Positions 17,566 to 25,855 of a stretch of 64,000 nt of DNA are shown piece after piece. Location of the stretch: NCBI GenBank assembly GCA_963842975.1, contig CAWJIH010000004.1, positions 62,001-126,000 of the forward strand. Reading direction: 5' to 3'. This DNA comes from JACJWR01 sp963842975. Its GTDB lineage: Bacteria; Actinomycetota; Actinomycetes; S36-B12; UBA10799. The position numbers and the translations under genes are program-made. Numbering within the stretch: position 1 is the first letter of the stretch; each line of letters starts with the position of its first letter. Below the pieces are notes generated by a model. That model did not search any database, had not been told where the DNA came from, and worked only from the letters and a program-made list of their open reading frames with translations.

Positions 17566-18369
17566 ATGATGACTCTCGCAGTGACTATCGACGCCTCCCT
17601 CACCATCGAGGTCGAGGCTCCTGGAGAGGTTGCCCTCTGCTTCAGCGTGGCTTCCCAGCCGGCTTCCGAAACCATCAGCGCTGTGAGTGCCATCGGATAC
17701 ACCCCACGAATCACCGTGCTTGCCAGCGATGGTGGCCGCCTTCACCTGGTCGACTTGCCCAACGGCACAGTTTCTTTGAACTACCGCGCGGAAGTCTCCC
17801 TCCCGCCGGCGGAGGCGCACGAGGTTGATCCGCTGAGTGCGCTGGTCTTCCGCCGCCCGAGTCGGTACTGTCCGGCCGATCAGTTGGCTGGGCTGGCTGC
17901 CGCTGAGTTCGGTGGGCTCGGCGAAAGTGACGCAGCCTTCGCGGTGGAGCGGTGGCTGAACAGCACCTTGACCTATTCGCCCGGCGCCACGGACTCCACA
18001 GATGATGCGCTGCACCCGCTGCTGACCCGTACCGGTGTGTGCCGGGACTATGCCCACCTTGGGGTAGCCATCTGCCGCGCGCTGGGACTGCCGGCCCGAT
18101 ACGTTGCGGCTTACGCACCGGGGCTGGACCCGATGGACTTTCACGCGGTGTACGAGGTTGCCCTCGACGGACGATGGTGGGTGTTCGATGGCACCAGGCT
18201 GGCACCGCGACAGAGTCTGGTGCGCATTGCCACCGGACGAGACGCTGCAGACACTGCCCTGCTCACCCCAGCGGGGGGACGCATCACCAAGTTATCGCAC
18301 GACCTCACCGTCACAACCAAGTCCGACCTTCCCGTTGACGATCGCTCCCGGTTGGTATCGCTGGCCTGA
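17566..18369 (+). CDS. Transglutaminase-like (cysteine protease fold) protein
   Basis: A 267-aa protein. Its N-terminal half is a beta-rich domain (the bacterial transglutaminase N-terminal type), and its C-terminal half is a transglutaminase core. The catalytic triad is visible: Cys in TGVCRDYAHLGVAICRALGL (about residue 153), His in DPMDFHAVYEVALDGRW (about 189), and Asp in WVFDGTRLAP (about 205). Proteins of this kind are usually peptidases or isopeptidases rather than cross-linkers. No signal peptide is seen. Two adjacent ATG codons (17566, 17569) can serve as start, 28 bp after tRNA-Lys. Confidence 0.85.
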   Translation: MMTLAVTIDASLTIEVEAPGEVALCFSVASQPASETISAVSAIGYTPRITVLASDGGRLHLVDLPNGTVSLNYRAEVSLPPAEAHEVDPLSALVFRRPSRYCPADQLAGLAAAEFGGLGESDAAFAVERWLNSTLTYSPGATDSTDDALHPLLTRTGVCRDYAHLGVAICRALGLPARYVAAYAPGLDPMDFHAVYEVALDGRWWVFDGTRLAPRQSLVRIATGRDAADTALLTPAGGRITKLSHDLTVTTKSDLPVDDRSRLVSLA

Positions 18370-18444
18370 CGGGCCAAAACGGCTGCCGCCTGACCCGCCA
18401 CATGGCTTGGCGACCTGCCGTTAGTGGGGCTCGTGCGCTCCGCT

Positions 18445-20715
18445 TCACTTGGATCGACTGAGTGCCCGCCGAACATCGCGCGCGAACTCGTCCGCAGGTT
18501 GTGGACGCGAGAAGTAGTACCCCTGAGCGAGCTCGCAACCGAGTTGTTTGAGCAACTCGAAGTCGGCTGCGTCTTCGACTCCTTCAGCCACCATGGTGGC
18601 ACCAATCGCAGCAGCCAGATGTCGGGCTGAAATCACAGCAGCCTCACGTTTGGCGTTGTCAGACGTGCGCAGGAAGCGACCATCGAGTTTGATTTCGTCG
18701 ACGGGCGTCTCCATGAGTTGAGCCAGGGAACTGTAGCCAACTCCGAAGTCGTCGATCGCGATTCCGACGCCCTGCGAACGCAAAGCAGCCACCGTGTGCA
18801 GTCCGCGCTCTTGATCGAATCCGATTGCAGTTTCGGTGATTTCCAGGATCAGCCGACCCGCTGGCAGCGAGTGTGCTGCGAGCGCCGCGGCTACGGCGTC
18901 GGGCAGGCCGTCGTCCATCAGGTCGATCCCGGAGATATTCACACTGACTGTGAGGTCGAGCCCGGAATCGAGCCAATCCCGCAAGGCGGCGCATGACTTC
19001 GCAAGCACTGTTCGGGTTACCCGGCCGATCAGGCCGGCCTGCTCGGCCGGGTGAATGAAAGCGACAGGTGGGAGCAACCCCCTGGTTGGGTGCTCCCATC
19101 GCACTAGGGCCTCCGCGCCGATCACCTGCTGGTCACGGACGCGCACCAGAGGTTGGAAGAACATCACGAGTTCGTCGTGTTCCAGCCCATTGTGTAGCTC
19201 CGCCATCAGCCCCACGTTCCGTTCAGCCGCAGGGTCGTCGGCGGGGTCGAACTCCACGATGGGATGTCCACGTTTGCGCGCCTGGGTGAGGGCCACATCC
19301 GCCCCCCGGAGCAATGATTCGACGTTGCGCGTCCCTTCTGTCGGGCGCGCGACACCCACGGCGACGCCGACTCGAATCGACATGGCCGAGATGGCAAGCG
19401 GGGCATCGAGCGCCGCGACTGCGGCCTGTGCAACCTCACGAGCATTCGCATTCGAGGTCACCAAGATTGCGAATTCAGTGCCTTCAAGCCGGGCCAGTGG
19501 GAACGGCTGAGTGGCTGGCCGGAGCCGTTTGCCGATGGCACGCAGCAACTCGTCTCCAGCGCTGCGGCCCAAACCTTCGACGACCTCATTGACCCCCTCA
19601 ACGCCGATCAACACCAAACCTCCTGAGGTCTCAGTCATCGATGGCTGCTGATGCTGGGCAGGTTGCTGAGGCTGCTGGTCTTCGTTGACGGTAGTGAACC
19701 AGGCGTCGACCAATTCGGTGAATCCGCGTCGGTTCACCAAACCCGTGAGATAGTCCTGGCGGGCTTGCTCGTAGCCTTCACCGGCCCGCCGCAAGTCGAT
19801 CATTGTGACCACCAGCCGCACTGAGGCAAGGGCAAGCGCGGCAAGTGCGAGTCCGCTCACGACTGGCGGACCCGAGGAGATCAGCGCCCAAGCCAGCAGG
19901 CCGACCGAAACGAAGGAAGCCGCTGCCGGGGTGAATACCGTCCAACGTCGGCTGATTCCTGGCCGGTAGCGGTACGGATTCGGCAGCAGCGCCGCGACGA
20001 TCATCGCAGCGCTTCCGAGCGCCCAGGTGAGTTCCAGCCCGGTTCCCAGGACGTAGTTGCCAGCTGCCACCTGCTCGGTATAGACGAAGTCGCCGATCCC
20101 CACCGCAACGATTGCGAGCAAGATGGCGCCGATCGCTGGGGTGGGTCGAAACCTCAAGGGGGCAAGCCCGGCGAACACAATCGTGAGGAACATGACGTCG
20201 AGCACCGGGTAGATCAGCGTCGCCCAGGCGAGTTCGGCGGATCCCGGGCTGGCGCGGTCGAGGGGACGGTAGAAGGCAAGTAATGCTGCCGAGGCGGTCA
20301 GCCCCACGATCAGCCCGTCGATGCGGGCGGCAGGGCTCACACTCCGGCCGCGACGGGAAAGGATTATTAGCCCGGCACCCACGAAAACGTATGAGGTCAG
20401 GTAGATCAAGTCGCTGAGCAGAAGACTCTCGCCGAGGGCACTTGTGTCCAATTGGCGGAAAACGATTTCGGCAATCAGGGTCAGCCCCAGGTACCCGGCG
20501 ATCAGGTACCAGCCCAGCCCGACCTTGAACGAGACTCGAGCGCGCCAGATCACAATTACTACGCCCAGTAGCATCCAACTGCCGAACACCAACGTGTCCC
20601 AGAACGGGTCCAGCGATCCGCCCGGCCGTTCGACGAAGAGGAACGAAGCGCAGTAGGAGAGGAAGAGCGCGGCTGTGCAGGCCGCCAAGACTCGAATGTG
20701 TCGAGGGAGTCCCAT
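18445..20715 (-). CDS. Membrane EAL phosphodiesterase with degenerate GGDEF
   Basis: Cyclic-di-GMP signalling protein, probably a phosphodiesterase. The N-terminal half is a membrane sensor of about eight to ten segments (LAACTAALFLSYCASFLFVE through LAALALASVRLVVTMIDL). Next comes a GGDEF-type domain that reads EGTEF at the signature site (LARLEGTEFAILV), so cyclase activity is unlikely. The C-terminal EAL domain has IGAEALVRWEHP, VNISGIDL, EITETAIGF, DDFGVGYSSL and EIKLDGRFL, i.e. the metal and catalytic residues of active EAL enzymes. The ATG at 20715 avoids overlap with the upstream gene; an in-frame start at 20745 also exists. A Gln/Pro-rich insert lies inside the GGDEF domain. Confidence 0.88.
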   Translation of the reverse strand: MGLPRHIRVLAACTAALFLSYCASFLFVERPGGSLDPFWDTLVFGSWMLLGVVIVIWRARVSFKVGLGWYLIAGYLGLTLIAEIVFRQLDTSALGESLLLSDLIYLTSYVFVGAGLIILSRRGRSVSPAARIDGLIVGLTASAALLAFYRPLDRASPGSAELAWATLIYPVLDVMFLTIVFAGLAPLRFRPTPAIGAILLAIVAVGIGDFVYTEQVAAGNYVLGTGLELTWALGSAAMIVAALLPNPYRYRPGISRRWTVFTPAAASFVSVGLLAWALISSGPPVVSGLALAALALASVRLVVTMIDLRRAGEGYEQARQDYLTGLVNRRGFTELVDAWFTTVNEDQQPQQPAQHQQPSMTETSGGLVLIGVEGVNEVVEGLGRSAGDELLRAIGKRLRPATQPFPLARLEGTEFAILVTSNANAREVAQAAVAALDAPLAISAMSIRVGVAVGVARPTEGTRNVESLLRGADVALTQARKRGHPIVEFDPADDPAAERNVGLMAELHNGLEHDELVMFFQPLVRVRDQQVIGAEALVRWEHPTRGLLPPVAFIHPAEQAGLIGRVTRTVLAKSCAALRDWLDSGLDLTVSVNISGIDLMDDGLPDAVAAALAAHSLPAGRLILEITETAIGFDQERGLHTVAALRSQGVGIAIDDFGVGYSSLAQLMETPVDEIKLDGRFLRTSDNAKREAAVISARHLAAAIGATMVAEGVEDAADFELLKQLGCELAQGYYFSRPQPADEFARDVRRALSRSK

Positions 20716-20723
20716 CGGCGGCC

Positions 20724-21959
20724 CTACAGGTGGTCGGCCTGCCACAGCAATGCCGAGTTCACCATGACGCTGACACCGATACCGATTGCGCGCTCATCGA
20801 CATCGAAGGTGGAAGCGTGGAGATCTAGCCTTGGCCCGGTCCAATCCGGGTTGTGAGTACCGAGGCGCGCGTAGGCGCCGGGTACTTCCTCGAGGTACCA
20901 GGCAAACGAGTCGCCACCCCAAGACTGTTCGGTGGCGAAAACTGCTCCATCCCCGAAGGACGCCCGCGCAGCGTCTTCCATAACCGACATGGCTTCAGCG
21001 TCGTTCACCACCGGCGGGATGCCGCGGCCGTAGCCGAGCGTCCAGGTGGCGCCGGTGTGCTCGATGACCTCTCCGATTGCGGTGCGCAGCAACTCTGGTG
21101 CGGCATCCCACAGTTCGCGAGAGGGGGTGCGCATGGTCCCGCGCATGCGGGCGAGGCCGGGGATCACGTTGGGGGCTTCACCGGTGTGCAACGCGCCGAA
21201 GACCAACCGGGTGGCGCCGATCGGTGCGGCCAGTTCGGCGAATCGGGCCGGGAGTTCGTTCACCAACATGCCCGCTACTTGGACCAGGTTCACTGTGCGC
21301 TCAGGGCGCGCGGTATGGCCACCAGGACCCCGCAGGGTAATTTCCACAGTGTCCGATGCCGACGTGATGGGGCCCACGCGGCCACCAAGGGTGCCCACCT
21401 CGGACTTCGGATCGCAATGCATGCCAAACACCACCGCGACGTCGTCCAGGTAGCCCTCTTTGATCACGTCGACCGCGCCGCCGGGAACGGTCTCCTCGCC
21501 GGGCTCGAAGATGAGTCGAACTCGGCCAGGCAATCTGCCCATCTCGTCCAACGTGTGCAAGGCGATGCCTGCTCCGAGGACGATGGAGGTGTGGACGTCG
21601 TGACCGCAGGCGTGCGCGACTCCGGGGCGTCGCGAGGTGAATTCGGTGTCAGTGAGGTCGTCCATCGCCAGGGCGTCGATGTCGGCCCGTAGCGCCACGA
21701 CGGGGCCGACGGTATCGCCGATGTCGCAGATGACCCCGGTGCCTCGGGACAGGACCGTTGGGTCGAGGCCGTTTGCGCGCAACCAGTTGCAGATCTTGTC
21801 GGTGGTCGCGTTCTCGGCATAACTGGGCTCTGGATGCCGGTGCAGGTCGCGCCGAAAGTCGATGAGGGAGGGCCCGTGGCGTCGTAGGAAATTTGTGAGG
21901 TCGACGTGTCCGGGGGTCGCTGGTGTGCCTGGGGTTGGGGCGTTGGCGGGGGTCCTCAT
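20724..21959 (-). CDS. M20 family amidohydrolase (N-acyl amino acid hydrolase-like)
   Basis: A 411-aa metal-dependent amidohydrolase of the M20D type (AbgA/hippurate/IAA-amino-acid hydrolase). Metal-site motifs are VACGHDVHTSIVLGAG (ACGHDVH in context), EPGEETVPGGA and FGMHCDPK. HPEPSYAENATTDKI marks the N-terminal catalytic domain, and GPGGHTARPERTVN marks the dimerisation/lid domain. Its start overlaps the stop of the upstream glutamate-cysteine-ligase-like gene (ATGA), so the pair is co-translated, which suggests linked peptide or amide chemistry. Substrate not predictable. Confidence 0.87.
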   Translation of the reverse strand: MRTPANAPTPGTPATPGHVDLTNFLRRHGPSLIDFRRDLHRHPEPSYAENATTDKICNWLRANGLDPTVLSRGTGVICDIGDTVGPVVALRADIDALAMDDLTDTEFTSRRPGVAHACGHDVHTSIVLGAGIALHTLDEMGRLPGRVRLIFEPGEETVPGGAVDVIKEGYLDDVAVVFGMHCDPKSEVGTLGGRVGPITSASDTVEITLRGPGGHTARPERTVNLVQVAGMLVNELPARFAELAAPIGATRLVFGALHTGEAPNVIPGLARMRGTMRTPSRELWDAAPELLRTAIGEVIEHTGATWTLGYGRGIPPVVNDAEAMSVMEDAARASFGDGAVFATEQSWGGDSFAWYLEEVPGAYARLGTHNPDWTGPRLDLHASTFDVDERAIGIGVSVMVNSALLWQADHL

Positions 21960-23083
21960 CCCAGCGGACCGTCCCGGAGTTCATTCGCCAGGAGGGAGAC
22001 GACATCTTGCAGCGTGCCGCCGTTCGCCACGACTTCGAGTTGCCGACGATACGAACCCCCTCGGGCCACCATCACCGGCACAAGGTCCAGTTCGGCGCGG
22101 CATCCAAGTCGATCCGCCACTGGGTGCAGGTGTTCGACGAGTTCGAGTAGTTCCTCCGACAGTGGCCGGTGATTTCCGTGATCATCCGTGATGATTTGCG
22201 CGTCCAGGCCGTAACGGGCGGCCCGCCACTTGTTCTCTCGGACCACCCAGGTGTGCCGTAGGGGGACCGGTACTCCTGCGTCGATCAAGTCGTCGAACCA
22301 GGTGACGATGCACTGAGCGAGCGCGGCAATTGCTGATACTTCCATCAGCGTTGGTATGCCGTCGCACATGCGCAGTTCCACGGTGCCGAAGCCTGGGTGC
22401 GGCCGGATGTCCCACCACACTTCGCGCACGGTCGAGATGCTGCCCGCCCGGATCAGGGCGTCGAGGAACATCTCGAACTCCGCCCAGTCATCCATCCGGG
22501 GCGGCAGGCCAGCGGTGGGCATCACCTCGAAGACCTTGGTGCGCGCGCTAGCCAGACCGGTGTCCTCACCCTCCCAATAGGGACTCGAACAACTCAACGC
22601 CAGCAGGTGGGGCAGGTAGGTGGTCAGGCCGTTGACAGTCTGGATCGACTTCTCTTTCGATCTCACCCCGACGTGCACGTGGACACCGTGGATCATGAGT
22701 CTCCGGGCCGGCCACTGAATCGTCTCGACCAACTCGAGATAGCGAGGGTTCGGGCTGATGGTCAGATCGGTCCAGTGCACGAAGGGGTGGGTCCCTGACG
22801 ACATCATCGACACTCCGCGAGCGTCAAGTTCAGGCTGGAGTTCGTCGAGTGTTGCCTGGATGTCAGCACGGGCCTCGGCGGGGTTTTCACAGATACCAGT
22901 GATCACCTCGATGCTCGATTCGAAGAGCTCGTGTTTCGCCTTCGGGTGTTCCCCGCCGTGGGGCTCGCCGACGGCTGACAGGATGTCCACCGAGTTCGAT
23001 ACCGGCATGCCGGTTTCGTTGTCGACCACCCAATATTCGACCTCAACGCCCAGTGTGCTCCGCTCGGAGGAATTGAACTCCAT
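21956..23083 (-). CDS. ybdK: YbdK-type carboxylate-amine ligase (GCS2 family)
   Basis: ATP-dependent ligase of the glutamate-cysteine ligase family 2. The N-terminus STLGVEVEYWVVDNETGMP contains the metal-binding Glu pair. HELFESSIEVITGIC, HGVHVHVGVRSKE and EVWWDIRPHPGFGTVELRMC follow the family pattern. The 375 aa length is normal. Family members form weak gamma-glutamyl-cysteine ligase or other amide bonds; in mycothiol-producing actinobacteria several paralogues exist, so glutathione synthesis is not implied. Coupled by ATGA overlap to the M20 amidohydrolase downstream. Confidence 0.88.
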   Translation of the reverse strand: MEFNSSERSTLGVEVEYWVVDNETGMPVSNSVDILSAVGEPHGGEHPKAKHELFESSIEVITGICENPAEARADIQATLDELQPELDARGVSMMSSGTHPFVHWTDLTISPNPRYLELVETIQWPARRLMIHGVHVHVGVRSKEKSIQTVNGLTTYLPHLLALSCSSPYWEGEDTGLASARTKVFEVMPTAGLPPRMDDWAEFEMFLDALIRAGSISTVREVWWDIRPHPGFGTVELRMCDGIPTLMEVSAIAALAQCIVTWFDDLIDAGVPVPLRHTWVVRENKWRAARYGLDAQIITDDHGNHRPLSEELLELVEHLHPVADRLGCRAELDLVPVMVARGGSYRRQLEVVANGGTLQDVVSLLANELRDGPLG

Positions 23084-23145
23084 AGAGGAAAAGTAGCCCC
23101 CCTGGACCTTCGATGGCAGTGTGTCCGCGATTTGGGCTACCCCGG

Positions 23146-23175
23146 CTGACGCGGTTCCACACCATCCCCTATGCT
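23146..23175 (+). promoter_or_regulatory. Candidate promoter of the tRNA cluster
   Basis: CTGACG at 23146-23151 and TATGCT at 23170-23175 are separated by 18 bp, matching the -35/-10 layout of vegetative sigma factors (four of six consensus bases each). It lies about 35 bp before tRNA-Glu. Supported by position only. Confidence 0.35.
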
Positions 23176-23209
23176 GGTCAGGCTCTCACCGGCACATCGA
23201 AAGCCCAAG

Positions 23210-23282
23210 GCCCCCATCGTCTAGCGGCCTAGGACGCCGCCCTTTCACGGCGGTAGCACGGGTTCGAATCCCGTTGGGGGTA
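23210..23282 (+). tRNA. tRNA-Glu (TTC anticodon)
   Basis: A 73-nt cloverleaf. Acceptor GCCCCCA pairs with TGGGGGT (one G-T pair at the end), discriminator A. The anticodon stem CCGCC/GGCGG has loop CTTTCAC, reading TTC. The T arm is ACGGG-TTCGAAT-CCCGT. No CCA is encoded. First of three tRNAs in tandem. Confidence 0.95.
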
Positions 23283-23311
23283 CGCAGGTCACGTGCTTGT
23301 TCGCAAGCCCT

Positions 23312-23388
23312 GGCCCCGTAGCGCAGTTGGTTAGCGCGCCGCCCTGTCACGGCGGAGGTCGCGGGTTCGAGTCCCGTCGGGGTCGCCA
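23312..23388 (+). tRNA. tRNA-Asp (GTC anticodon), CCA encoded
   Basis: Acceptor GGCCCCG pairs with CGGGGTC, discriminator G, and CCA is encoded at 23386-23388. The anticodon stem CCGCC/GGCGG has loop CTGTCAC, reading GTC. The T arm is GCGGG-TTCGAGT-CCCGT. Its CCA merges with a strong hairpin downstream. Confidence 0.95.
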
Positions 23389-23411
23389 ATGGGCCGGGAA
23401 ACCGGCCTATT
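23388..23411 (+). other. Intergenic GAAA-loop hairpin between tRNA-Asp and tRNA-Phe
   Basis: AATGGGCCGG and CCGGCCTATT form a 10-bp stem with one G-T pair, closed by a GAAA tetraloop. No T-run follows, so it looks like a processing or stabilising hairpin within the tRNA precursor rather than an intrinsic terminator. Confidence 0.6.
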
Positions 23412-23460
23412 GCTGCGTATGGTCCAAAGCCGGCGATCCCGGCGCCGGAGCATGGTGCAG

Positions 23461-23534
23461 GGCCAGGTAGCTCAGTTGGTACGAGCGTCCGCCTGAAAAG
23501 CGGAAGGTCGCCGGTTCGACCCCGGCCCTGGCCA
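23461..23534 (+). tRNA. tRNA-Phe (GAA anticodon)
   Basis: Acceptor GGCCAGG pairs with CCTGGCC, discriminator A. The D arm is GCTC/GAGC. The anticodon stem TCCGC/GCGGA has loop CTGAAAA, reading GAA. The T arm is GCCGG-TTCGACC-CCGGC. No complete CCA is encoded. Confidence 0.95.
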
Positions 23535-23599
23535 CCGTCGATAGTTATTTCGTCGTTCGGCACTGACGCGACCTTCCGCCTCTGCCCTCGCTCAGTTCC

Positions 23600-23663
23600 C
23601 TTCTGGCACGGCTCTGTCATCTTCTGGCACAGGCTCTGCCACCTTCGGGCACGGCTCTGCCAT
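23600..23663 (+). repeat. Three tandem ~21-bp direct repeats
   Basis: Three copies of a unit close to CTTCTGGCACGGCTCTGCCAT lie end to end at 23600-23620, 23621-23642 and 23643-23663. Each contains the inner near-palindrome GGCACGGCTCTGCC. They sit between tRNA-Phe and the DUF222/HNH gene, in a stretch (23535-24000) with no other gene. Role unknown. Confidence 0.6.
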
Positions 23664-24000
23664 GGCGTATAGCCCCCGCTCCTCAGCCGAGCCGGGTTGC
23701 CGCCTACGCCGAACTACCTGAGTTTCCGAAAATTCTTGCTGTGGGGTGGTTGACGTGTGTCGTACGGGTGTACTAATGTGGGTGGTGTTGGTGGGGAGTG
23801 CGGATGCCGGGCGTTTGGTGTTGTGGTGACGTTGCGGTGTTGGTTGGGGTTGTGTGGGTGGGGTTCCTGGGTTGACCTTTTCGGGGTTGGTCTGATCGGG
23901 ATGTGACGTGTCTGTGGTGTGTCTCAGTGTGTGGTGCTGGGCATGTGTGCGGGTGCGTGGTTCCTGTTCGGATCAACTTTCTTGGGAAGAGGGGGTGGGT

Positions 24001-25722
24001 GTGGTGAAACGCACGCACAACGAGGCAGCCAGCGCTGGTGCTGCCGACGCCGAGGCTTCGACTGGCGAGTCCGGTGCTGGTGCCGCCGACGCTTCGACCG
24101 GTTCGGTTGAGGAGGGGGTGGTGTGGGGGCGGTCGTATGGGTTTGGTGGTTTGCCGTCGATGCCTGCTGATGAGGTCATTGATGCGGCCGCGGCAGCGGC
24201 TGAGGCGCAGGCTGCCCAGGCTGCAGTTGCTGGGGGTGCTGATGGCGACGCTGCGCTCGGTTCGGGTGTGGGTGTGGGGCCGGTGTGGGAGGCGGTGGGG
24301 GTGGTGCGGGAGGCGTTGGCGGTGATTTCTGAGGGGATCGATGGGTTGGCGGTGGCCGAGTTGGCGCCGTTGGCGCAGGCTGTTCACGAGGTGGCCACGT
24401 TGGTCGGCAGTGTGCATGTGGCCGCGGTCGGTGCGGTGCGCCGTCATGGTGCGGTGCCGCCGGGGTCGGTCACGGCTACGGACTGGTTGGCGACGAGCCA
24501 CCGGTTAACTGGTGGGCGGGCGCGGGCGTTGACCGCCGCGGCGGGCTGGCTGGAGACCCACCCGCGCACCGCGGACGCGTTTCATGCCGGCGGGTTCAGC
24601 GTCGATCACCTGTGCGCGTTGCGCGCCACGGTGGAGGCCAACGCCGCGCGTAGGGCCGCGTTCGCCGAGTTCGAACCCCACCTGTTGGCAGTGGCCGGGC
24701 ACACCAACATTGCCCGAGTTCCGCCAAACCCTGCGCGGTTGGGCTGATGCTGTGGACGCGGCCAGCGGCGATGACGATGCCGCCGAGGACTACGCCAACC
24801 GGCGCGGGGTGTACCTGTCCCCGGTCGGTGAGGGCTGGGATCTACGCGGCTGGCTGCCCGGGGTCGAAGGTGCCCAATTGGCCGGGATCGTCAACGAATA
24901 CATGTCCCGCGCCCACCGCGACACCGACACCGACACCGACACCGACGGGCGGGTCTCGGCCGCGGCCCGACGCGCGGACGCGTTGATGGACATCGCCCGC
25001 GCCGCGGCGGCCGACCTGCCCGACACCGCCGGGCAACGCGCCGCAGTGACCATCCTCATCCCCGCCCACCAACTCCCCACCAACCCCAACACCGCAACCC
25101 GGAGCAGGAGCCGCAACCGGCACAGGAGCCGGAGCCGGCAGCAGGAGCCGGATGCAGGTGCGGATGCCGGATGCCGGTGCCGCTGCTGGTGGTGGGTGTG
25201 GTGCCGGCGGTGCTGGATTTGGCGGATCTGCTGGACTCGGCTCGGTTGTTGTCGTGCACCTGGGCCACCGGTAACGGTCCCGGGCAAGGTTTCTGCTCGT
25301 CTGCCGAAGCCGCCGGGATGTCCTGCGATGCCACCGTGCGCCGGGTGATCCTCACCCCCGACTCAGTACCCCTGGACATCGGCCGGGCCACCCGGGTGGT
25401 GCCCGCGGCGATCCGCCACGCGGTCACCCTCCGCGACGGCGGCTGCGTGATCCCAGGCTGCACCCGCCCACCTGGCTGGTGCGAGGCCCACCACGTCGAA
25501 CACTGGGCAGCCGGAGGTCGCACCGCCGTGCAAAATTTGGCCCTCATCTGCCGAACCCACCATCAACAACTACACCACGGAATGTGGCACATCGACATGA
25601 CCACCGGCACCCCACAAGTCACCCACACCAGCAACCACAACCACCGGCGCAGCAACCGGCGTGACGACAACCGCGGCAACAGCGACCGGCGCAACCGCGG
25701 CCCAGACCAACCCCACCACTAA
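24001..25722 (+). pseudogene. DUF222 / HNH endonuclease-domain protein (13E12 type), two frameshifts
   Basis: Member of the actinobacterial REP13E12/DUF222 family with a C-terminal HNH nuclease domain, a large, recombination-prone paralogous group of unclear function. The N-terminal part (to about 24,710) ends in LLAVAGHTNI. The middle (RGWADAVDAASGDDD ... AAVTILIPAHQLP) continues in the +1 frame to about 25,097. The last part (PVPLLVVGVVPAVLDLADLL, then GGCVIPGCTRPPGWCEAHHV, NLALICRTHHQQLHHG) returns to the first frame. The HNH residues (C, C, H-H, N, C, H-H) are all intact. Each shift can be repaired by one base in a short homopolymer (TT or CCC near 24,710; CCC at 25,097-25,100). A GTG at 24001 follows a purine-rich AGAGGGGG. 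An internal CGACAC microsatellite lies at 24919-24946. Confidence 0.8.
24919..24946 (+). repeat. CGACAC hexamer microsatellite
   Basis: The unit CGACAC is repeated 4.7 times inside the DUF222/HNH coding region and encodes an Asp-Thr alternation. Hexamer repeats keep frame, so slippage would change linker length without breaking the gene. Confidence 0.85.
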
Positions 25723-25855
25723 GCACCACCCAGGGCGTCGAAAACTCGACCCCACACCCAAATAGTTGAAGATTCAAGCGTCTGCACTATGGGCCGACGG
25801 ATCAAGGGGCTGATCTGCCCAGTTCCAGCCCGAAGAAGGTCAGATCGGCTGTCTC

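Larger units (their letters stand above)
23780..25731. repeat. Imperfect inverted repeat flanking the DUF222/HNH gene
   Basis: GGGTGGTGTTGGTGGGG at 23780-23796 has an imperfect inverted counterpart at 25711-25731 (read on the minus strand GGGTGGTG-CTTAGTG-GTGGGG). The left flank is extremely G/T-rich and the right flank A/C-rich on the same strand. This may be a genuine inverted-repeat border of a 13E12-like element or only the product of biased composition; no target-site duplication was found. Confidence 0.3.

Noticed and set aside
23773..24501. Long minus-strand frame rich in His, Arg and Pro
   Set aside because: It mirrors the G/T-rich leader and DUF222 gene; composition is an antisense artefact with no motif.
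25766..25777. Dyad TTGAA-GA-TTCAA resembling the pirin-upstream palindrome
   Set aside because: It lies between the 3' ends of two convergent genes with no promoter context; probably chance.
25812..25846. GATCTG/CAGATC inverted repeat downstream of arsM
   Set aside because: Six-base arms, long loop and no T-run; too weak to call a terminator.
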